Shown: positions 9,056-18,369, counted from the first letter of the stretch. The stretch is DNA of 64,000 nucleotides from Nocardia sp. BMG111209 (GCF_000381925.1 NZ_KB907307.1:4960001-5024000); one strand, 5' to 3'. Notes: generated from the letters alone by a model not told the origin. Numbers and translations are program-made.

Positions 9056-10531
9056 GTGACGCACGCACGACTGGACCACCTGGAAGGGGATCCGGCCCGC
9101 GGCATCGTGCGGGCGCCGGATCTGGCCCGGGTGACCATCCTCGCCAAGCACACCCAGGTCGACATGGCGATTCCGGTCGATGTCCCGGTCGCGCTGGTCA
9201 TCCCCAGCGTCGTCGACATGGTCGCGCAGCACAGTCGCAGCAACGACTTCGACCACACCGGAGAGCAATTCGAGCCCGCCGAATGGGTGCTCGCGCGCAT
9301 CGGCCGGCCGCCGTTCTCCAGTTCGCTGAGCCTCGGTGAGCACGGGGTGCGCGACGGCGAACTGCTCATGCTGGAGAACGCCGACCACGTCGCGCCGCCG
9401 CCGCTGTTCGACGACATCATGTACAACGTCGCCATCGCCGACGCCGACCACTTCCGCGCCTGGTCACCCCGGGTCGCCCGGGTCACCGGCGCGATCGTGG
9501 CGGTGGCGGCCATGCTGGCCGGATGCGCCGGGCTGCTGGCCGCGCCGACCGCGATGCCGGGCTGGATCACCGGTTCGCTGGCCGCGCTGGTGGCGCTGCT
9601 GCTGGCCGTCGCCGGTATCGTCTTCGCGCGCATGTACGCCGACCCGACCACCGCGATGGTCCTCGGCGGATGCGCGCTGCCCAGCGCGTTCAGCGCGGGC
9701 ATGCTGATCGTGCCGCTGCAACACGGCGAATACGGCTGGGCCAACGTACTACTCGGCGCGGTGCTGGTCGGCGCGATCGCGGTACTGGCCTGGCGGGTCG
9801 GCGGGGCCGGATCGGCCCTGTTCATCGGCGCGACGACGGTGGCGGTCTTCGCGGTCCCGGCCGCACTGGTCGGACTGCTGACCACCCAGCCGGGCCGGGC
9901 GATCGGCGCCGGGGCCGCGGCGCTGGCACTCGGCGCGCTGTCGGTGGCGCCGCGGGTCTCGATGCTGCTGGCCAAGCTGCCGCTGCCGCCGGTGCCCTCT
10001 CCCGGCACCCCGATCGACCCCACCGAGGACGATCCCGACGACCATCGTGCGCTGCCCACCATGGATGTGCTGCGCGCGAAATCCGAACGGGCCCGGATGT
10101 ATCTGGCCGGTCTGGTGGCCGCGACCTCCCTGGTCACGGTCGCCGGGGCGATGGCGGCCGCCGATCCGCGCGCGTCCACCCCGTACTGGCCGGGGATCGC
10201 GCTGGCGCTGGTGTGCGCGGCGGTGCTGTTGTTCCGCAGCCGCACCTACGCCGGCGCCGAGCAGGCGGTGGTGCTGCTGGCCGGCGGTTCGGCCGTACTG
10301 CTGATCATGATGTGCGTCGCCGCGTTCACCCTGCGCCAGCCGCTGGCGGTGTTCGGCGCCGCGATGGTGCTGCTGATCGCGGCCCTGATCATGGGTACCG
10401 CCGTACCGCACCAGACCGCGACGCCACCGCTGCGCCGCGCGATCGAACTGCTCGAATACGCCTTCGTGGCGGCGGTGCTGCCTCTGGTTTTCTGGGTGGT
10501 CGAGTTGTATTCACTGGTTCGTTCCCTGTGA
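9056..10531 (+). CDS. eccD4: ESX-4-type membrane channel protein EccD
   Basis: 491 residues. An N-terminal cytosolic ubiquitin-like domain (about 1-95) is followed by about eleven hydrophobic segments that form the inner-membrane pore of the type VII complex. I chose GTG 9056 because GGGGGAAGG lies directly upstream; a TTG twelve bases earlier overlaps that ribosome site. The stop codon overlaps the GTG of the protease gene (GTGA), so eccD and mycP are translationally coupled. Order and strand match Rv3448-Rv3449. Confidence 0.93.
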   Translation: MTHARLDHLEGDPARGIVRAPDLARVTILAKHTQVDMAIPVDVPVALVIPSVVDMVAQHSRSNDFDHTGEQFEPAEWVLARIGRPPFSSSLSLGEHGVRDGELLMLENADHVAPPPLFDDIMYNVAIADADHFRAWSPRVARVTGAIVAVAAMLAGCAGLLAAPTAMPGWITGSLAALVALLLAVAGIVFARMYADPTTAMVLGGCALPSAFSAGMLIVPLQHGEYGWANVLLGAVLVGAIAVLAWRVGGAGSALFIGATTVAVFAVPAALVGLLTTQPGRAIGAGAAALALGALSVAPRVSMLLAKLPLPPVPSPGTPIDPTEDDPDDHRALPTMDVLRAKSERARMYLAGLVAATSLVTVAGAMAAADPRASTPYWPGIALALVCAAVLLFRSRTYAGAEQAVVLLAGGSAVLLIMMCVAAFTLRQPLAVFGAAMVLLIAALIMGTAVPHQTATPPLRRAIELLEYAFVAAVLPLVFWVVELYSLVRSL

Positions 10532-11952
10532 CGATGTCGGTCCGAAAGTGCTACGCCCGCACGATATTTCGGTTCACTGCTGCGGCGGTCGCGGTGGCTT
10601 GTGGTATCGCGTTCGGCGCCGGGGGTGCGGTGGCGGACCGGCCACCGGCGGTTGTTCCGGGGCTGCTGCCGCCGGGGCCGCCGATGGGGCCGCCGGAGGA
10701 CACCGAGCAGCCGGCGAATGCGCCGTGTGTGAGCACCGTTCCGGGTGGCGACGGGCCGGCTGTCCCGGCTGCGCAGCGCGCTCTGAATCTCGATCGTGCC
10801 TGGCAGTTCTCGCGGGGGGCGGGGCAATTGGTGGCGGTGGTGGATACGGGGGTGGCTCGGCATCCGCGGCTGCCTGGTCTGGTCGGCGGTGGCGACTATG
10901 TCGCGCGTACCGACGGCACCGAGGACTGCGACGGGCACGGCACCGCGGTGGCCGGGGTGATCGCGGCCACCGCGGTGGCCGGCCAGGGGTTCGCGGGGGT
11001 CGCGCCGGAGGCTGCCATCTTGAGCATTCGGCAGTCCAGCGAGTTCTATCAGGCCAAAGGCCGTTCGCAGCAGAAGAATCCGGAGGATCTGCCCGACGGT
11101 TACGGCAACACTCACACCATGGCGTGGGCGATCCGGCGCGCCGCCGATATGGGGGCGTCGGTCATCAACGTTTCCGAGACCACCTGTCCCACCGGGCCGC
11201 TGCACGACGAGGATCTCGGTTCCGCGCTGCAGTACGCTGCGGTGGAGAAGAACGCGGTGGTGGTGGTCGCGGCGGGGAACAACGATGTGTGCCGCGGGAC
11301 TAATCCTGTGCTGGATCCGGTGGATCCGGGTGCGGATCCGTGGAGCAAGGTCACCATGAACGTGTCGCCGGCCCGCTACGATCAGTACGCGCTGTCGGTG
11401 GGGTCGGTCGATGCCAATGGGCAACCGTCGAAGTTCACGGTGCCCGGTCCGTGGGTCGGGGTGGCTGCTCCGGGTGAGAACATCACTTCGCTGGATGTGA
11501 ACTTTGCCGACCCGAACAGTCGGGGGACTGCTGTCGGTTTCGCCAAACGTGGGCAGCAGTCGCCTATTTCGGGGACCAGTTTTGCCACGCCTTATGTGGC
11601 CGGTGTGGCTGCGCTGGTGCGTGCGCGGTTTCCGCAGTTGAGTGCGCTCGAGGTTATCCAGCGGATCGAGGCTACTGCGCACGCTCCGGCGGAAGGGTGG
11701 GACCCTTATCTCGGGTACGGCACTGTTGATCCGGTCGCGGCGTTGACTGCCGAGGTGCCGAATACGTTGCCTCCCAAGCGGTCCGATGCTGCTCAGAGTT
11801 GGCAGTTGCCGGTGCCGAGCTCCCCGCGGGCGGCCGACAACAGTGCTCGTAACGTTGCTTTGATCGGCACGGGGGTGATTGCGGTGCTGCTGGTCCTCGG
11901 CTATCTCGCTTCGTTCCCGTTGCGGCGGCGGTTCGGGGTGCGTGAGGACTGA
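10528..11952 (+). CDS. mycP4: ESX-4-type mycosin, subtilisin-like membrane protease
   Basis: 474 residues. A signal peptide (about 1-34) is followed by an S8 protease domain with Asp106 (VVDTGV), His137 (DGHGT), oxyanion Asn251 (AAGNND) and Ser351 (GTSFATP), then a Pro-rich linker, a C-terminal membrane helix (about 445-465) and a short Arg-rich tail. Mycosins sit on the periplasmic side, cap and stabilise the channel and cleave some substrates. The start is either GTG 10528, overlapping the eccD stop, or ATG 10534; I use the overlapping one. The 3' third uses noticeably more T-ending codons than eccD, a local codon-use shift. Confidence 0.92.
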   Translation: MTMSVRKCYARTIFRFTAAAVAVACGIAFGAGGAVADRPPAVVPGLLPPGPPMGPPEDTEQPANAPCVSTVPGGDGPAVPAAQRALNLDRAWQFSRGAGQLVAVVDTGVARHPRLPGLVGGGDYVARTDGTEDCDGHGTAVAGVIAATAVAGQGFAGVAPEAAILSIRQSSEFYQAKGRSQQKNPEDLPDGYGNTHTMAWAIRRAADMGASVINVSETTCPTGPLHDEDLGSALQYAAVEKNAVVVVAAGNNDVCRGTNPVLDPVDPGADPWSKVTMNVSPARYDQYALSVGSVDANGQPSKFTVPGPWVGVAAPGENITSLDVNFADPNSRGTAVGFAKRGQQSPISGTSFATPYVAGVAALVRARFPQLSALEVIQRIEATAHAPAEGWDPYLGYGTVDPVAALTAEVPNTLPPKRSDAAQSWQLPVPSSPRAADNSARNVALIGTGVIAVLLVLGYLASFPLRRRFGVRED

Positions 11953-12329
11953 GGTGTGTTTCGGGCTTTGCTTTGTTCCGGCGGGTTCGTGGGTGTCTCG
12001 GTTGTTGTCTGCCCGCTTCTGTCTCGTGAACCGTCGGGTCCGGGATCTAGGTGGGTGGCGGGCTGAATGTCGGGCCTGCTTGTTGGTGACAGGCTGTGTT
12101 TTTGGCCTCCGCTTCGCTCCGGCGGGTTCGCGGCCCTCCGGGCCCGATCCTTCCCTCCTCCGGCTCCTCCGCTTCGCTCCCCCGCCTCCGTCAGTCCAGG
12201 ATCGGGCCGGGCCACGAACAGGAGTGTTACGCCTGCGTATTGGTGACCGGGACCGGGGTGTGCGGGGGCACGAAAGGCGCGTTCAGCTGCGGATCGGTGA
12301 CGGGTTCGGGGGTTAGCTGGGGGTGGGGG
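11953..12329. other. 377-base non-coding stretch between convergent mycP and eccB, with short repeats
   Basis: I see no gene here. It carries two related copies of a TTCCGGCGGGTTCG-type motif (near 11976 and 12117) and a CTCCGCTTCGCTCC motif repeated near 12107 and 12167. A perfect 10-base inverted repeat (12141-12150 with 12199-12208) has a 48-base centre. The sequence is low in normal codon bias on both strands. Confidence 0.5.
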
Positions 12330-13826
12330 CTAGTTCGGGGTGGTGGTGTCTTGGCGCGACTTCACCAGTTGGCGGGCCGGATTCGGGTCGGGGGCTACGC
12401 CGTCGTGGGCGACCATCGCCTCCTGGCGGCCCAGGGCCGGTCCCGCTGCCAGGAGGCCGGCGATCGGCCAGGGGGCGGGTTCGGGTTTGGCGTGCTCGGG
12501 GTCCATGCCCAGGGCCTTGGCGGCGTCGGCGTCCTTGATGCCGAATCGGACGCCGGTGTCGGCGATGAAGAACAGGCTGTCGCGCCGCGCGCTGTCGGGC
12601 TCGATTCCGGTTGTTTGTACGAAGATTCCGGAGCCGGGCGTCGAATAGAACTGTTCCGCACCGTGATTCGCGGCGTCGGCCTGTGCCAAGCGGACCGGTA
12701 CGGCGTTGTCGGGAATCGGCAGCGCGTGGCCGGTGAAGACGGAAAGGTCTGCGTGCCTGCTGTTGTCGGCCTTGTCGGCGCCGCTGAGCGGCTTCCAGGA
12801 CAGGCAGCCTACGGGCTGGTCCTTGGCGTCGACGATCTGCGGCGCGGAGTCCGGATATTTCGAGACCGCCAACTGATCCACCACATTCGTGTTGGAACGA
12901 TCGAATCCGGTGATCTGGGCGTCCTGTGAGGTCGCTGGGTTGGAGTTGCGGATGATGTCGGCGGTCAGCGGTGACACCGGTTGCAGACCGTCGCGCAGTA
13001 CCACGTAGTTCTGGTTCTCGGTGGCCAGGAAGACCACGTCGCCGTTGCGGTGGCCTGCGACCGGTTTGATCGGCACGCCACCGGGATCGGCGATTTTCGG
13101 GGCCACTATCGGGAGTACTTCCGGGATCGCGTTCAGGAGGCCCTCGCTGATCGGGCGGGGGGTGAAGCCGCGGATGCGCAGCGCGTCCACCACCGCGCGG
13201 GTGTTCATGTCGACGCGGGCGCGTTGGTTGTCGTAGACCAGATAGGTGGCGTCGCGGCCCTGCACGAGCAGCGCCTTGCCCTTGTCCAGGGTGGTGGCGC
13301 GGTCGCCGAGCACCGGGGTGCCGGCGATCACGGTGGTGGTCAGGGCGTCGCTGCCGTCGTTGCGTAGTTCGTCGCACACCGTCCAGGTGCGGCCCTTGCC
13401 GTCGGTCCCGAAATTCAGTGAGGCGGGCGCGCCGGGGATGCCGATCAGCGGGCCGCGGGGTTTCTTGGCCAGTTCGGATTCCTTGATGGATACCGCCTTG
13501 TCCGGCGCACCTACCGCCAGCCGGGCGGAGGCCAGATTCAGTGCCGGATGCACCACGCCGTCGATGACGGCGTACACGGCCCCGGAATCCTTGCCGAGCA
13601 GGATCTTGTTGTCGCCGATCGTGCCCTGGGGGCGCAGCAACGCCAGTACGCCGCAGCCGGCCAGTGCGACGGCGCCGATGACCAGGCCGACGATGTAGGC
13701 GCGCGACTGCGAGCGCATCGGATCGTGCAACATGCGCACATCGCGGCGCACCAGCGCGTGCTCCATCCGCCGGACCAGGAAGCGATAACCGCTGATCTGC
13801 CAACGGGTGGTCGGCTTGGACGGCAT
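12330..13826 (-). CDS. eccB4: ESX-4-type core protein EccB
   Basis: 498 residues. A short cytosolic N terminus (RWQISGYRFLVRRMEHALVR, a family hallmark) is followed by one membrane helix at about 44-64 and a large periplasmic domain of R-repeats with the conserved Cys pair (CDEL and GCLSW). EccB forms the periplasmic part of the type VII complex with EccC, EccD and EccE. It is transcribed opposite to mycP and divergently from eccE across 113 bases, as in Rv3450c. The C-terminal tail is low-complexity. Confidence 0.93.
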   Translation of the reverse strand: MPSKPTTRWQISGYRFLVRRMEHALVRRDVRMLHDPMRSQSRAYIVGLVIGAVALAGCGVLALLRPQGTIGDNKILLGKDSGAVYAVIDGVVHPALNLASARLAVGAPDKAVSIKESELAKKPRGPLIGIPGAPASLNFGTDGKGRTWTVCDELRNDGSDALTTTVIAGTPVLGDRATTLDKGKALLVQGRDATYLVYDNQRARVDMNTRAVVDALRIRGFTPRPISEGLLNAIPEVLPIVAPKIADPGGVPIKPVAGHRNGDVVFLATENQNYVVLRDGLQPVSPLTADIIRNSNPATSQDAQITGFDRSNTNVVDQLAVSKYPDSAPQIVDAKDQPVGCLSWKPLSGADKADNSRHADLSVFTGHALPIPDNAVPVRLAQADAANHGAEQFYSTPGSGIFVQTTGIEPDSARRDSLFFIADTGVRFGIKDADAAKALGMDPEHAKPEPAPWPIAGLLAAGPALGRQEAMVAHDGVAPDPNPARQLVKSRQDTTTPN

Positions 13827-13939
13827 GAGTCCTCCCCCGGACGGTGCTCAGGTTCGCTGCACACAGTACAGTTCACACCACGTGAAGTTCAGCTCGGCCA
13901 TCGAGATCGGGCCGTGCACCAGGTGTCCGGGAGACGACG

Positions 13940-15583
13940 TTGGCCGAATTCGACGCCATACGCAACCGCCCGCTCCTCGGGCGCATCACGCTACCGAATC
14001 TGGTGGCGGCACAACTGTTCGGACTGGTGGTCGGCCTCATCGGATTCGCGGTGGGCCTACCCGGCTGGTACGCGCTGCTGGTCGCGGTGGTGGCCGGGGC
14101 GTTGCTGCTGATCCCGATCGGTAAGCGCACGCTGTCGAGCTGGCTCGCGACCTGGTGGCGTTATCTGGCGCGCGGGGGCTATTCGATCGGCGACACCGTC
14201 GACTTCCGCGGTCCCGACGGGCGTTCGCTCGGGTTGTACTGGGAGGGCAGCCGGGTTGTCGCGGTGGTGGAGGTGCTGCCGCCGCGCGGCGGGCTGACCC
14301 GCATCGACCGCTGGTCCGTGCACGCCTCCCATCTGCTGCCGCTTCCCGAACTGGCGGAATGTCTGACCCAGCACGACATTCTGCTGTCCGGCATCGACAT
14401 CATCAGCCACGGTCACCGCAGCCGGTCCGGTACGCCGGCCGGTGCGATCTACGAGACGCTGCTGGGCCCGCTGCCGGCCACCGCGTATCGCACGGTGTGG
14501 CTGGCGATCAGCTTCGACACCCTGACCTGTCCGGGTGCGGCCGACCGGCGCGGCGGCGGCGCGGAGGGCGCCTGCCGGGCGGTCACCATCGCCACCCAGC
14601 GCATCGTGCGCGCGCTGGAGGACGCCGACTGCGCCTCGCGTATCCTCACCGCCCCCGAGATCAAACAGGCTGTGCTGCAGGTCAGTTCGGGTATCGATCC
14701 GCGCACGATCCGGCACCGCTGGCAGCACGCCGAACTCGGCAGCGCCGTGAACATCGGCGGCGCGGTCGATCCGAAACAGCTCGGCACGGATCTGCTGGCG
14801 CTGTTGTGGGTGGCGCCCTCGCTCGGCACCACGGTCTCGGTGCGGCTGCGGCCGGGCAGTTCGCCCGAGACGGTCGGCATCGGCGCCGCCTGGCGGCTGA
14901 CCACCCGCGACCTGCCGGAGAAACTGCGCTACCGGCACATGGTGTCGCTGCACGGCCGGCATCGGCAGAGCCTGCTCGCCCACTTCCCGATCGGGATCCC
15001 CGGCCTCGACGACACGGTGCCGATGGCCGAGTACCCGATCGATGTCATCGGCGCGCTGCATCTGCCGTCGTCGGGCTGCGGGCAGCTGATCGGCTCCGAC
15101 GAGCAGGGCAACGGCGTCGCGATCCGCCTTGTCGGACAGGGCATCTCGACGGTGTACGTGGCGGGTGAGCTGTATCTCGCACAGCAGCTGGTGTTCCGCG
15201 CGCTGGCCGTCGGCGAGCGCATCCTGGTCCGCACCGACCGGCCGCAGGCGTGGGAACAGCTGATCACCACGATCGGCAATCCCGACCGGCTGGCCCTGGC
15301 GGTGGAGACCCACCAGAGCGACGCCGGCTACACCGCCGCGGTCGTCGACGGCGTACTGGCCCCCGCACCACATGCGGGCGTCACCACCATCTACGTGGCC
15401 GGCGATCCGATGGGCTGGCCCGCCGCCAAACCGGACCTGTCGATCCATCAGCCCGGCGCGATCGGCAACCACGTCGTACTCCGCACCGGCACAGCGCAGG
15501 TGGAACTCACCCTGGTCTCGATCCCCCGTGAGACCACCTACATCAACCGGCCGCGCGGCACCCGGCCGCTGGCCCACCAGTAG
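13940..15583 (+). CDS. eccE4: ESX core protein EccE
   Basis: 547 residues. Two N-terminal membrane helices (about 20-60) precede a long cytosolic domain with the family features LPLPELAECL, LLGPLPATAYRTVW and a late SGCGQLIGSDEQGNG. EccE lies at the periphery of the type VII complex. Start: TTG 13940, seven bases after GGGAG; no ATG or GTG fits upstream, and the next in-frame candidates would cut the first helix. The ESX-4 of M. tuberculosis lacks EccE, whereas M. abscessus has it, so this locus is of the EccE-containing type. It ends five bases from the convergent FMN reductase gene. Confidence 0.88.
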   Translation: MAEFDAIRNRPLLGRITLPNLVAAQLFGLVVGLIGFAVGLPGWYALLVAVVAGALLLIPIGKRTLSSWLATWWRYLARGGYSIGDTVDFRGPDGRSLGLYWEGSRVVAVVEVLPPRGGLTRIDRWSVHASHLLPLPELAECLTQHDILLSGIDIISHGHRSRSGTPAGAIYETLLGPLPATAYRTVWLAISFDTLTCPGAADRRGGGAEGACRAVTIATQRIVRALEDADCASRILTAPEIKQAVLQVSSGIDPRTIRHRWQHAELGSAVNIGGAVDPKQLGTDLLALLWVAPSLGTTVSVRLRPGSSPETVGIGAAWRLTTRDLPEKLRYRHMVSLHGRHRQSLLAHFPIGIPGLDDTVPMAEYPIDVIGALHLPSSGCGQLIGSDEQGNGVAIRLVGQGISTVYVAGELYLAQQLVFRALAVGERILVRTDRPQAWEQLITTIGNPDRLALAVETHQSDAGYTAAVVDGVLAPAPHAGVTTIYVAGDPMGWPAAKPDLSIHQPGAIGNHVVLRTGTAQVELTLVSIPRETTYINRPRGTRPLAHQ

Positions 15584-15588
15584 GCGGT

Positions 15589-16149
15589 TCAGCCCGGATA
15601 GGGATCGGCGGCCCGCGCCGCGCGCAGATGCCTTCCCCACCAAGCCAATTGGCGCAACAGCCGACCGGCCGCATCGATCGCGGCCCCGTCGTCCGGATTG
15701 CCGTCCGCGTCGAACCGCCGCTTCGCCTGATGGAAGCTCACCGTCTCCCGGATGGAGACCATGTGGATCTCCGCCACCACCTGCCGCAGCTGCTCGATCG
15801 CGCGCAACCCGCCGGACAGCCCGCCGTAACCCACGAAACCGACCGGCTTACCCCGCCATTCGTGCTTCGCGGTATCCAGCGCGGTCTTCAGCGCCGCCGG
15901 GTACCCGTGGTTGTACTCCGAGGTGATCACGACGAAAGCGTCTGCGCCGGAGAGCCGTTCGCGATATGCGTCGACCTCGGGCGATTCCGTCAGCTCGACC
16001 GGTAGCGGCGTGTGCGCCAGATCGATGACGTCCACCTCGAACGCCGGATCCGCGCGCGCGGTCCGCAGGAACCAGTCCGCGACCACCGGCGCGAACCGCT
16101 GCGGTCGCACGCTGCCGACGATGACCTCCAGACGCAGTAGGCTGTTCAT
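15589..16149 (-). CDS. NAD(P)H-dependent FMN reductase
   Basis: 186-residue flavodoxin-fold reductase. The phosphate-binding loop GSVRPQR (12-18) and the SEYNHGYPAALKTALD flavin motif (about 75-90) are diagnostic of the NADPH-dependent FMN/azoreductase family. It transfers hydride to FMN or quinone-like acceptors in the cytosol. ATG 16149 gives the usual short lead before the first beta strand. It is convergent with eccE and 115 bases downstream of the phosphorylase gene on the same strand. The physiological acceptor cannot be read from the sequence. Confidence 0.88.
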   Translation of the reverse strand: MNSLLRLEVIVGSVRPQRFAPVVADWFLRTARADPAFEVDVIDLAHTPLPVELTESPEVDAYRERLSGADAFVVITSEYNHGYPAALKTALDTAKHEWRGKPVGFVGYGGLSGGLRAIEQLRQVVAEIHMVSIRETVSFHQAKRRFDADGNPDDGAAIDAAGRLLRQLAWWGRHLRAARAADPYPG

Positions 16150-16264
16150 AGGTGCGAGCCTAAGGGGAGCGGCATCGCACCGCCGGGAGGTGGAAGCACG
16201 GCCGGCCCCCGGCCCGGCGAATTCCGGTCCGCCCGAATTCGCCCCGGTGCGGATGCGCTGACCC

Positions 16265-17071
16265 TCAGGGCAGGTCGAACGGCAGTGTCACGCCGTCGTG
16301 CACCCGGCAGTGCTCGCAGGTGTCGGTGCCGTCGACGGTGGCGACGGCGTGCCGCACCAACTTCTTGAACGGCACCAGGTTTCGCTCGAACTCCTCGAAA
16401 ACGGCCACGGCACTGACCCCTTCGCCGGCCTCCAGGCCCGCGTCCAGGTCCGTCACCAAAGCGATTGCCGCATAGCACATCTCGAGCTCACGGGCGAGTA
16501 CGGCCTCGGGGAAGCCGGTCATGTTGACCAGTTCCCAGCCCTGCCCGGCGAACCAGCGGCTCTCCGCGCGGGTGGAGAAGCGCGGGCCCTGCACCACGAC
16601 CATCGTGCCGGCCGACTTCATCGGCAGTTCCGGCACCGCGGATTTCGTTGCGGCGGCGCGCAGTTCGTCACAGTACGGATCGGCGAAGGACACGTGGATC
16701 CCGCCGTTGTCGAAGAAGGTCTGCGGCCGCCCCGAGGTGCGGTCGACCAGCTGATCGGGCACGGCGACGGTCCCCGGCCCCCAATCGGCGCGCAGGCTGC
16801 CCACCGCGCACGGCGCGAAGATCCGGCGCACGCCGATCGACCGCAGCGCCCACATATTGGCCCGATACGGCACGGTGTGCGGGGAGTACTCGTGCTTGCG
16901 GCCGTGCCGCGGCAGGAACGCCACCTGCCGCCCGTCGACGTCGCCGACGGTGATCGGCGCGGCGGGCGCGCCGTAGGGCGTCTCGATCTCGAGCGTGGTC
17001 GCGTCGTCGCCGAAGAAGTCGTAGAAGCCGCTGCCGCCGATGATGGCCAGCGCGGGACGGGGAGAACTCAT
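16265..17071 (-). CDS. mtnP: S-methyl-5'-thioadenosine phosphorylase (MTAP/PNP family)
   Basis: 268 residues. It cleaves methylthioadenosine with phosphate to adenine and 5-methylthioribose-1-phosphate in methionine salvage. Motifs in order: GGSGFYDF with Ser14, RHGRKHEYSPH (55-65), GPRFSTRAES (162-171), NMTGFPEA (183-190) and TDLD (207-210), whose Asp pair reads adenine rather than 6-oxopurine bases. A CEHC motif lies in the C-terminal tail. The gene is divergent from the copper-regulator gene across a 116-base region. Activity on other nucleosides is possible, since members vary. Confidence 0.9.
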   Translation of the reverse strand: MSSPRPALAIIGGSGFYDFFGDDATTLEIETPYGAPAAPITVGDVDGRQVAFLPRHGRKHEYSPHTVPYRANMWALRSIGVRRIFAPCAVGSLRADWGPGTVAVPDQLVDRTSGRPQTFFDNGGIHVSFADPYCDELRAAATKSAVPELPMKSAGTMVVVQGPRFSTRAESRWFAGQGWELVNMTGFPEAVLARELEMCYAAIALVTDLDAGLEAGEGVSAVAVFEEFERNLVPFKKLVRHAVATVDGTDTCEHCRVHDGVTLPFDLP

Positions 17072-17145
17072 GGTTGCGTATTCTCGCGTATTCCCCGCCG
17101 CCGGTCGGTATCGCCCCAGTTGAGGACGGGCAACGGAGTGTGGAG

Positions 17146-17160
17146 TACCCTAGGGGGGTA
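17146..17160. promoter_or_regulatory. RicR/CsoR-type copper operator
   Basis: TACCC, five bases, GGGTA: the sequence is TACCCTAGGGGGGTA, matching the mycobacterial RicR motif (TACCC-N5-GGTA). It lies 27 bases upstream of the csoR-type start codon and within the shared intergenic region with mtnP, so it should mediate autoregulation and may also affect mtnP. Confidence 0.75.
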
Positions 17161-17187
17161 TCGGATGGCGCGAGCGAGGAGATATCG

Positions 17188-17520
17188 GTGAGTCAGGATC
17201 AGACGGCCGCGGAGGCCGCCGCCGACCACGCGGGCCACGGCTACATCACCGCCAAGGACGACTACCTCAAACGCCTGCGCCGCATCGAGGGTCAGGCTCG
17301 CGGCCTGCAGCGCATGGTCGAGGAGGAGAAGTACTGCATCGACATCCTCACCCAGGTCGCGGCGATGACGAAGGCCCTCCAGGCAGTGGCGATGGGCCTG
17401 CTGGAGGACCACATCAGCCACTGCGTGGTGGACGCCGCAGTCCGGGGCGGACCGGAGGCCGAGGCCAAGATCAAGGAAGCCACCGAGGCCATCGGCCGCC
17501 TGGTCCGCGCCAATCCGTGA
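17188..17520 (+). CDS. csoR: CsoR/RicR-family copper-sensing repressor
   Basis: 110 residues, all-helical CsoR/FrmR/RcnR-type regulator. The Cu(I) ligand set is intact: Cys50 (EKYCIDIL), His75 and Cys79 (DHISHC, the H-x3-C spacing), and the core reads YLKRLRRIEGQARGLQRMVEEE. Apo-protein binds DNA and Cu(I) releases it. GTG 17188 is chosen because GAGGAG precedes it by six bases; the frame is open further 5' but that part overlaps the operator. No copper pump or chaperone gene is adjacent, so other targets must be elsewhere, which fits a RicR-like role better than a CsoR operon. Confidence 0.9.
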   Translation: MSQDQTAAEAAADHAGHGYITAKDDYLKRLRRIEGQARGLQRMVEEEKYCIDILTQVAAMTKALQAVAMGLLEDHISHCVVDAAVRGGPEAEAKIKEATEAIGRLVRANP

Positions 17521-17544
17521 TCAGCGATTTCGTGAGCGACCCGC

Positions 17545-18369
17545 TCAGCGACCGGCCAGCGCCGGGGCGAGTGTGCGCAGCACCGGCAGCCAGTCCTCGT
17601 CGGTGACCTGGATCGCGATCTGATCCGCGCCCGCCTCGAGATGTGCGACCAGACCCGTGGCCACCTCCTCCGCGGTGCCGTGCAGCCCGAGCGTGTCGAT
17701 CAGCGCGTCGCTGCCCGGATACTCCAGGTCTTCCTCGGTGAAGCCGAGCCGGCGCAGGTTGGCGACGTAGTTCTGCAACTTCAGATAGAACTTGATCCGC
17801 GGCCGCAGGGTCGCGCGCGCGGCGTCGGGATCGGTATTGATGGTGATCTTGTGCTCGGCCACCAGCAGCGCGTCCGGGCCGAGGATCTCGCGGGCCTGCC
17901 GGGTGTGTTCCGGCACGGTCAGATAGGGCAGCGCACCCGCGGTGCGGTCCCGGGACAGTTCCAGCACCCGCGGCCCGAGCGCGGCCAGCGCCCGGCTCTG
18001 CTTCGGCACCCCCGCCTCGTCCAGCTCGTCCAGATATTCGACCAGCGCGTCGTAGGGCTTGCGGAAGGCCGCGTCCTGCTCAGGATGGCCCGCACCGACG
18101 CCCAGCAGGAAACGGCCGGGGAATCGGGCCTCGATCCGATGGAAGGATTCGGCGACCTGTTTGGCCGGCGCGCTCCAGATGTTCACGATGCTGGTGCCGA
18201 CGGTCAGCGTCTCGGTGGCCTCGAGCAACGACTCGATCACCGGCAGATCAGCCGACGGCGATCCGCCCAGCCAGAGCGTGCTGTACCCGAGTCCCTCCAG
18301 CTCAGCGGCGATCTCGGGGGTGAAACTCGCGTAGTAACTCCATACTGCGAACCGTCCATGAATGCTCAT
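17545..18369 (-). CDS. LLM-class (probably F420-dependent) oxidoreductase
   Basis: 274 residues, luciferase-like TIM barrel. Features seen: GYSTLWLGGSPSADL near the start, LTVGTSIVNIWSAPA (about 55-70), RFPGRFLLGVGAGHPEQ (about 83-98) and a C-terminal GTAEEVATGLVAHLEAGADQIAIQV segment. It resembles the TIGR03620-type subgroup in actinobacteria, which uses cofactor F420; the substrate is unknown. ATG 18369 gives a natural lead (MSIHGRFAVWSYY). It is convergent with csoR, 24 bases apart. The cofactor is inferred from the family. Confidence 0.8.
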   Translation of the reverse strand: MSIHGRFAVWSYYASFTPEIAAELEGLGYSTLWLGGSPSADLPVIESLLEATETLTVGTSIVNIWSAPAKQVAESFHRIEARFPGRFLLGVGAGHPEQDAAFRKPYDALVEYLDELDEAGVPKQSRALAALGPRVLELSRDRTAGALPYLTVPEHTRQAREILGPDALLVAEHKITINTDPDAARATLRPRIKFYLKLQNYVANLRRLGFTEEDLEYPGSDALIDTLGLHGTAEEVATGLVAHLEAGADQIAIQVTDEDWLPVLRTLAPALAGR

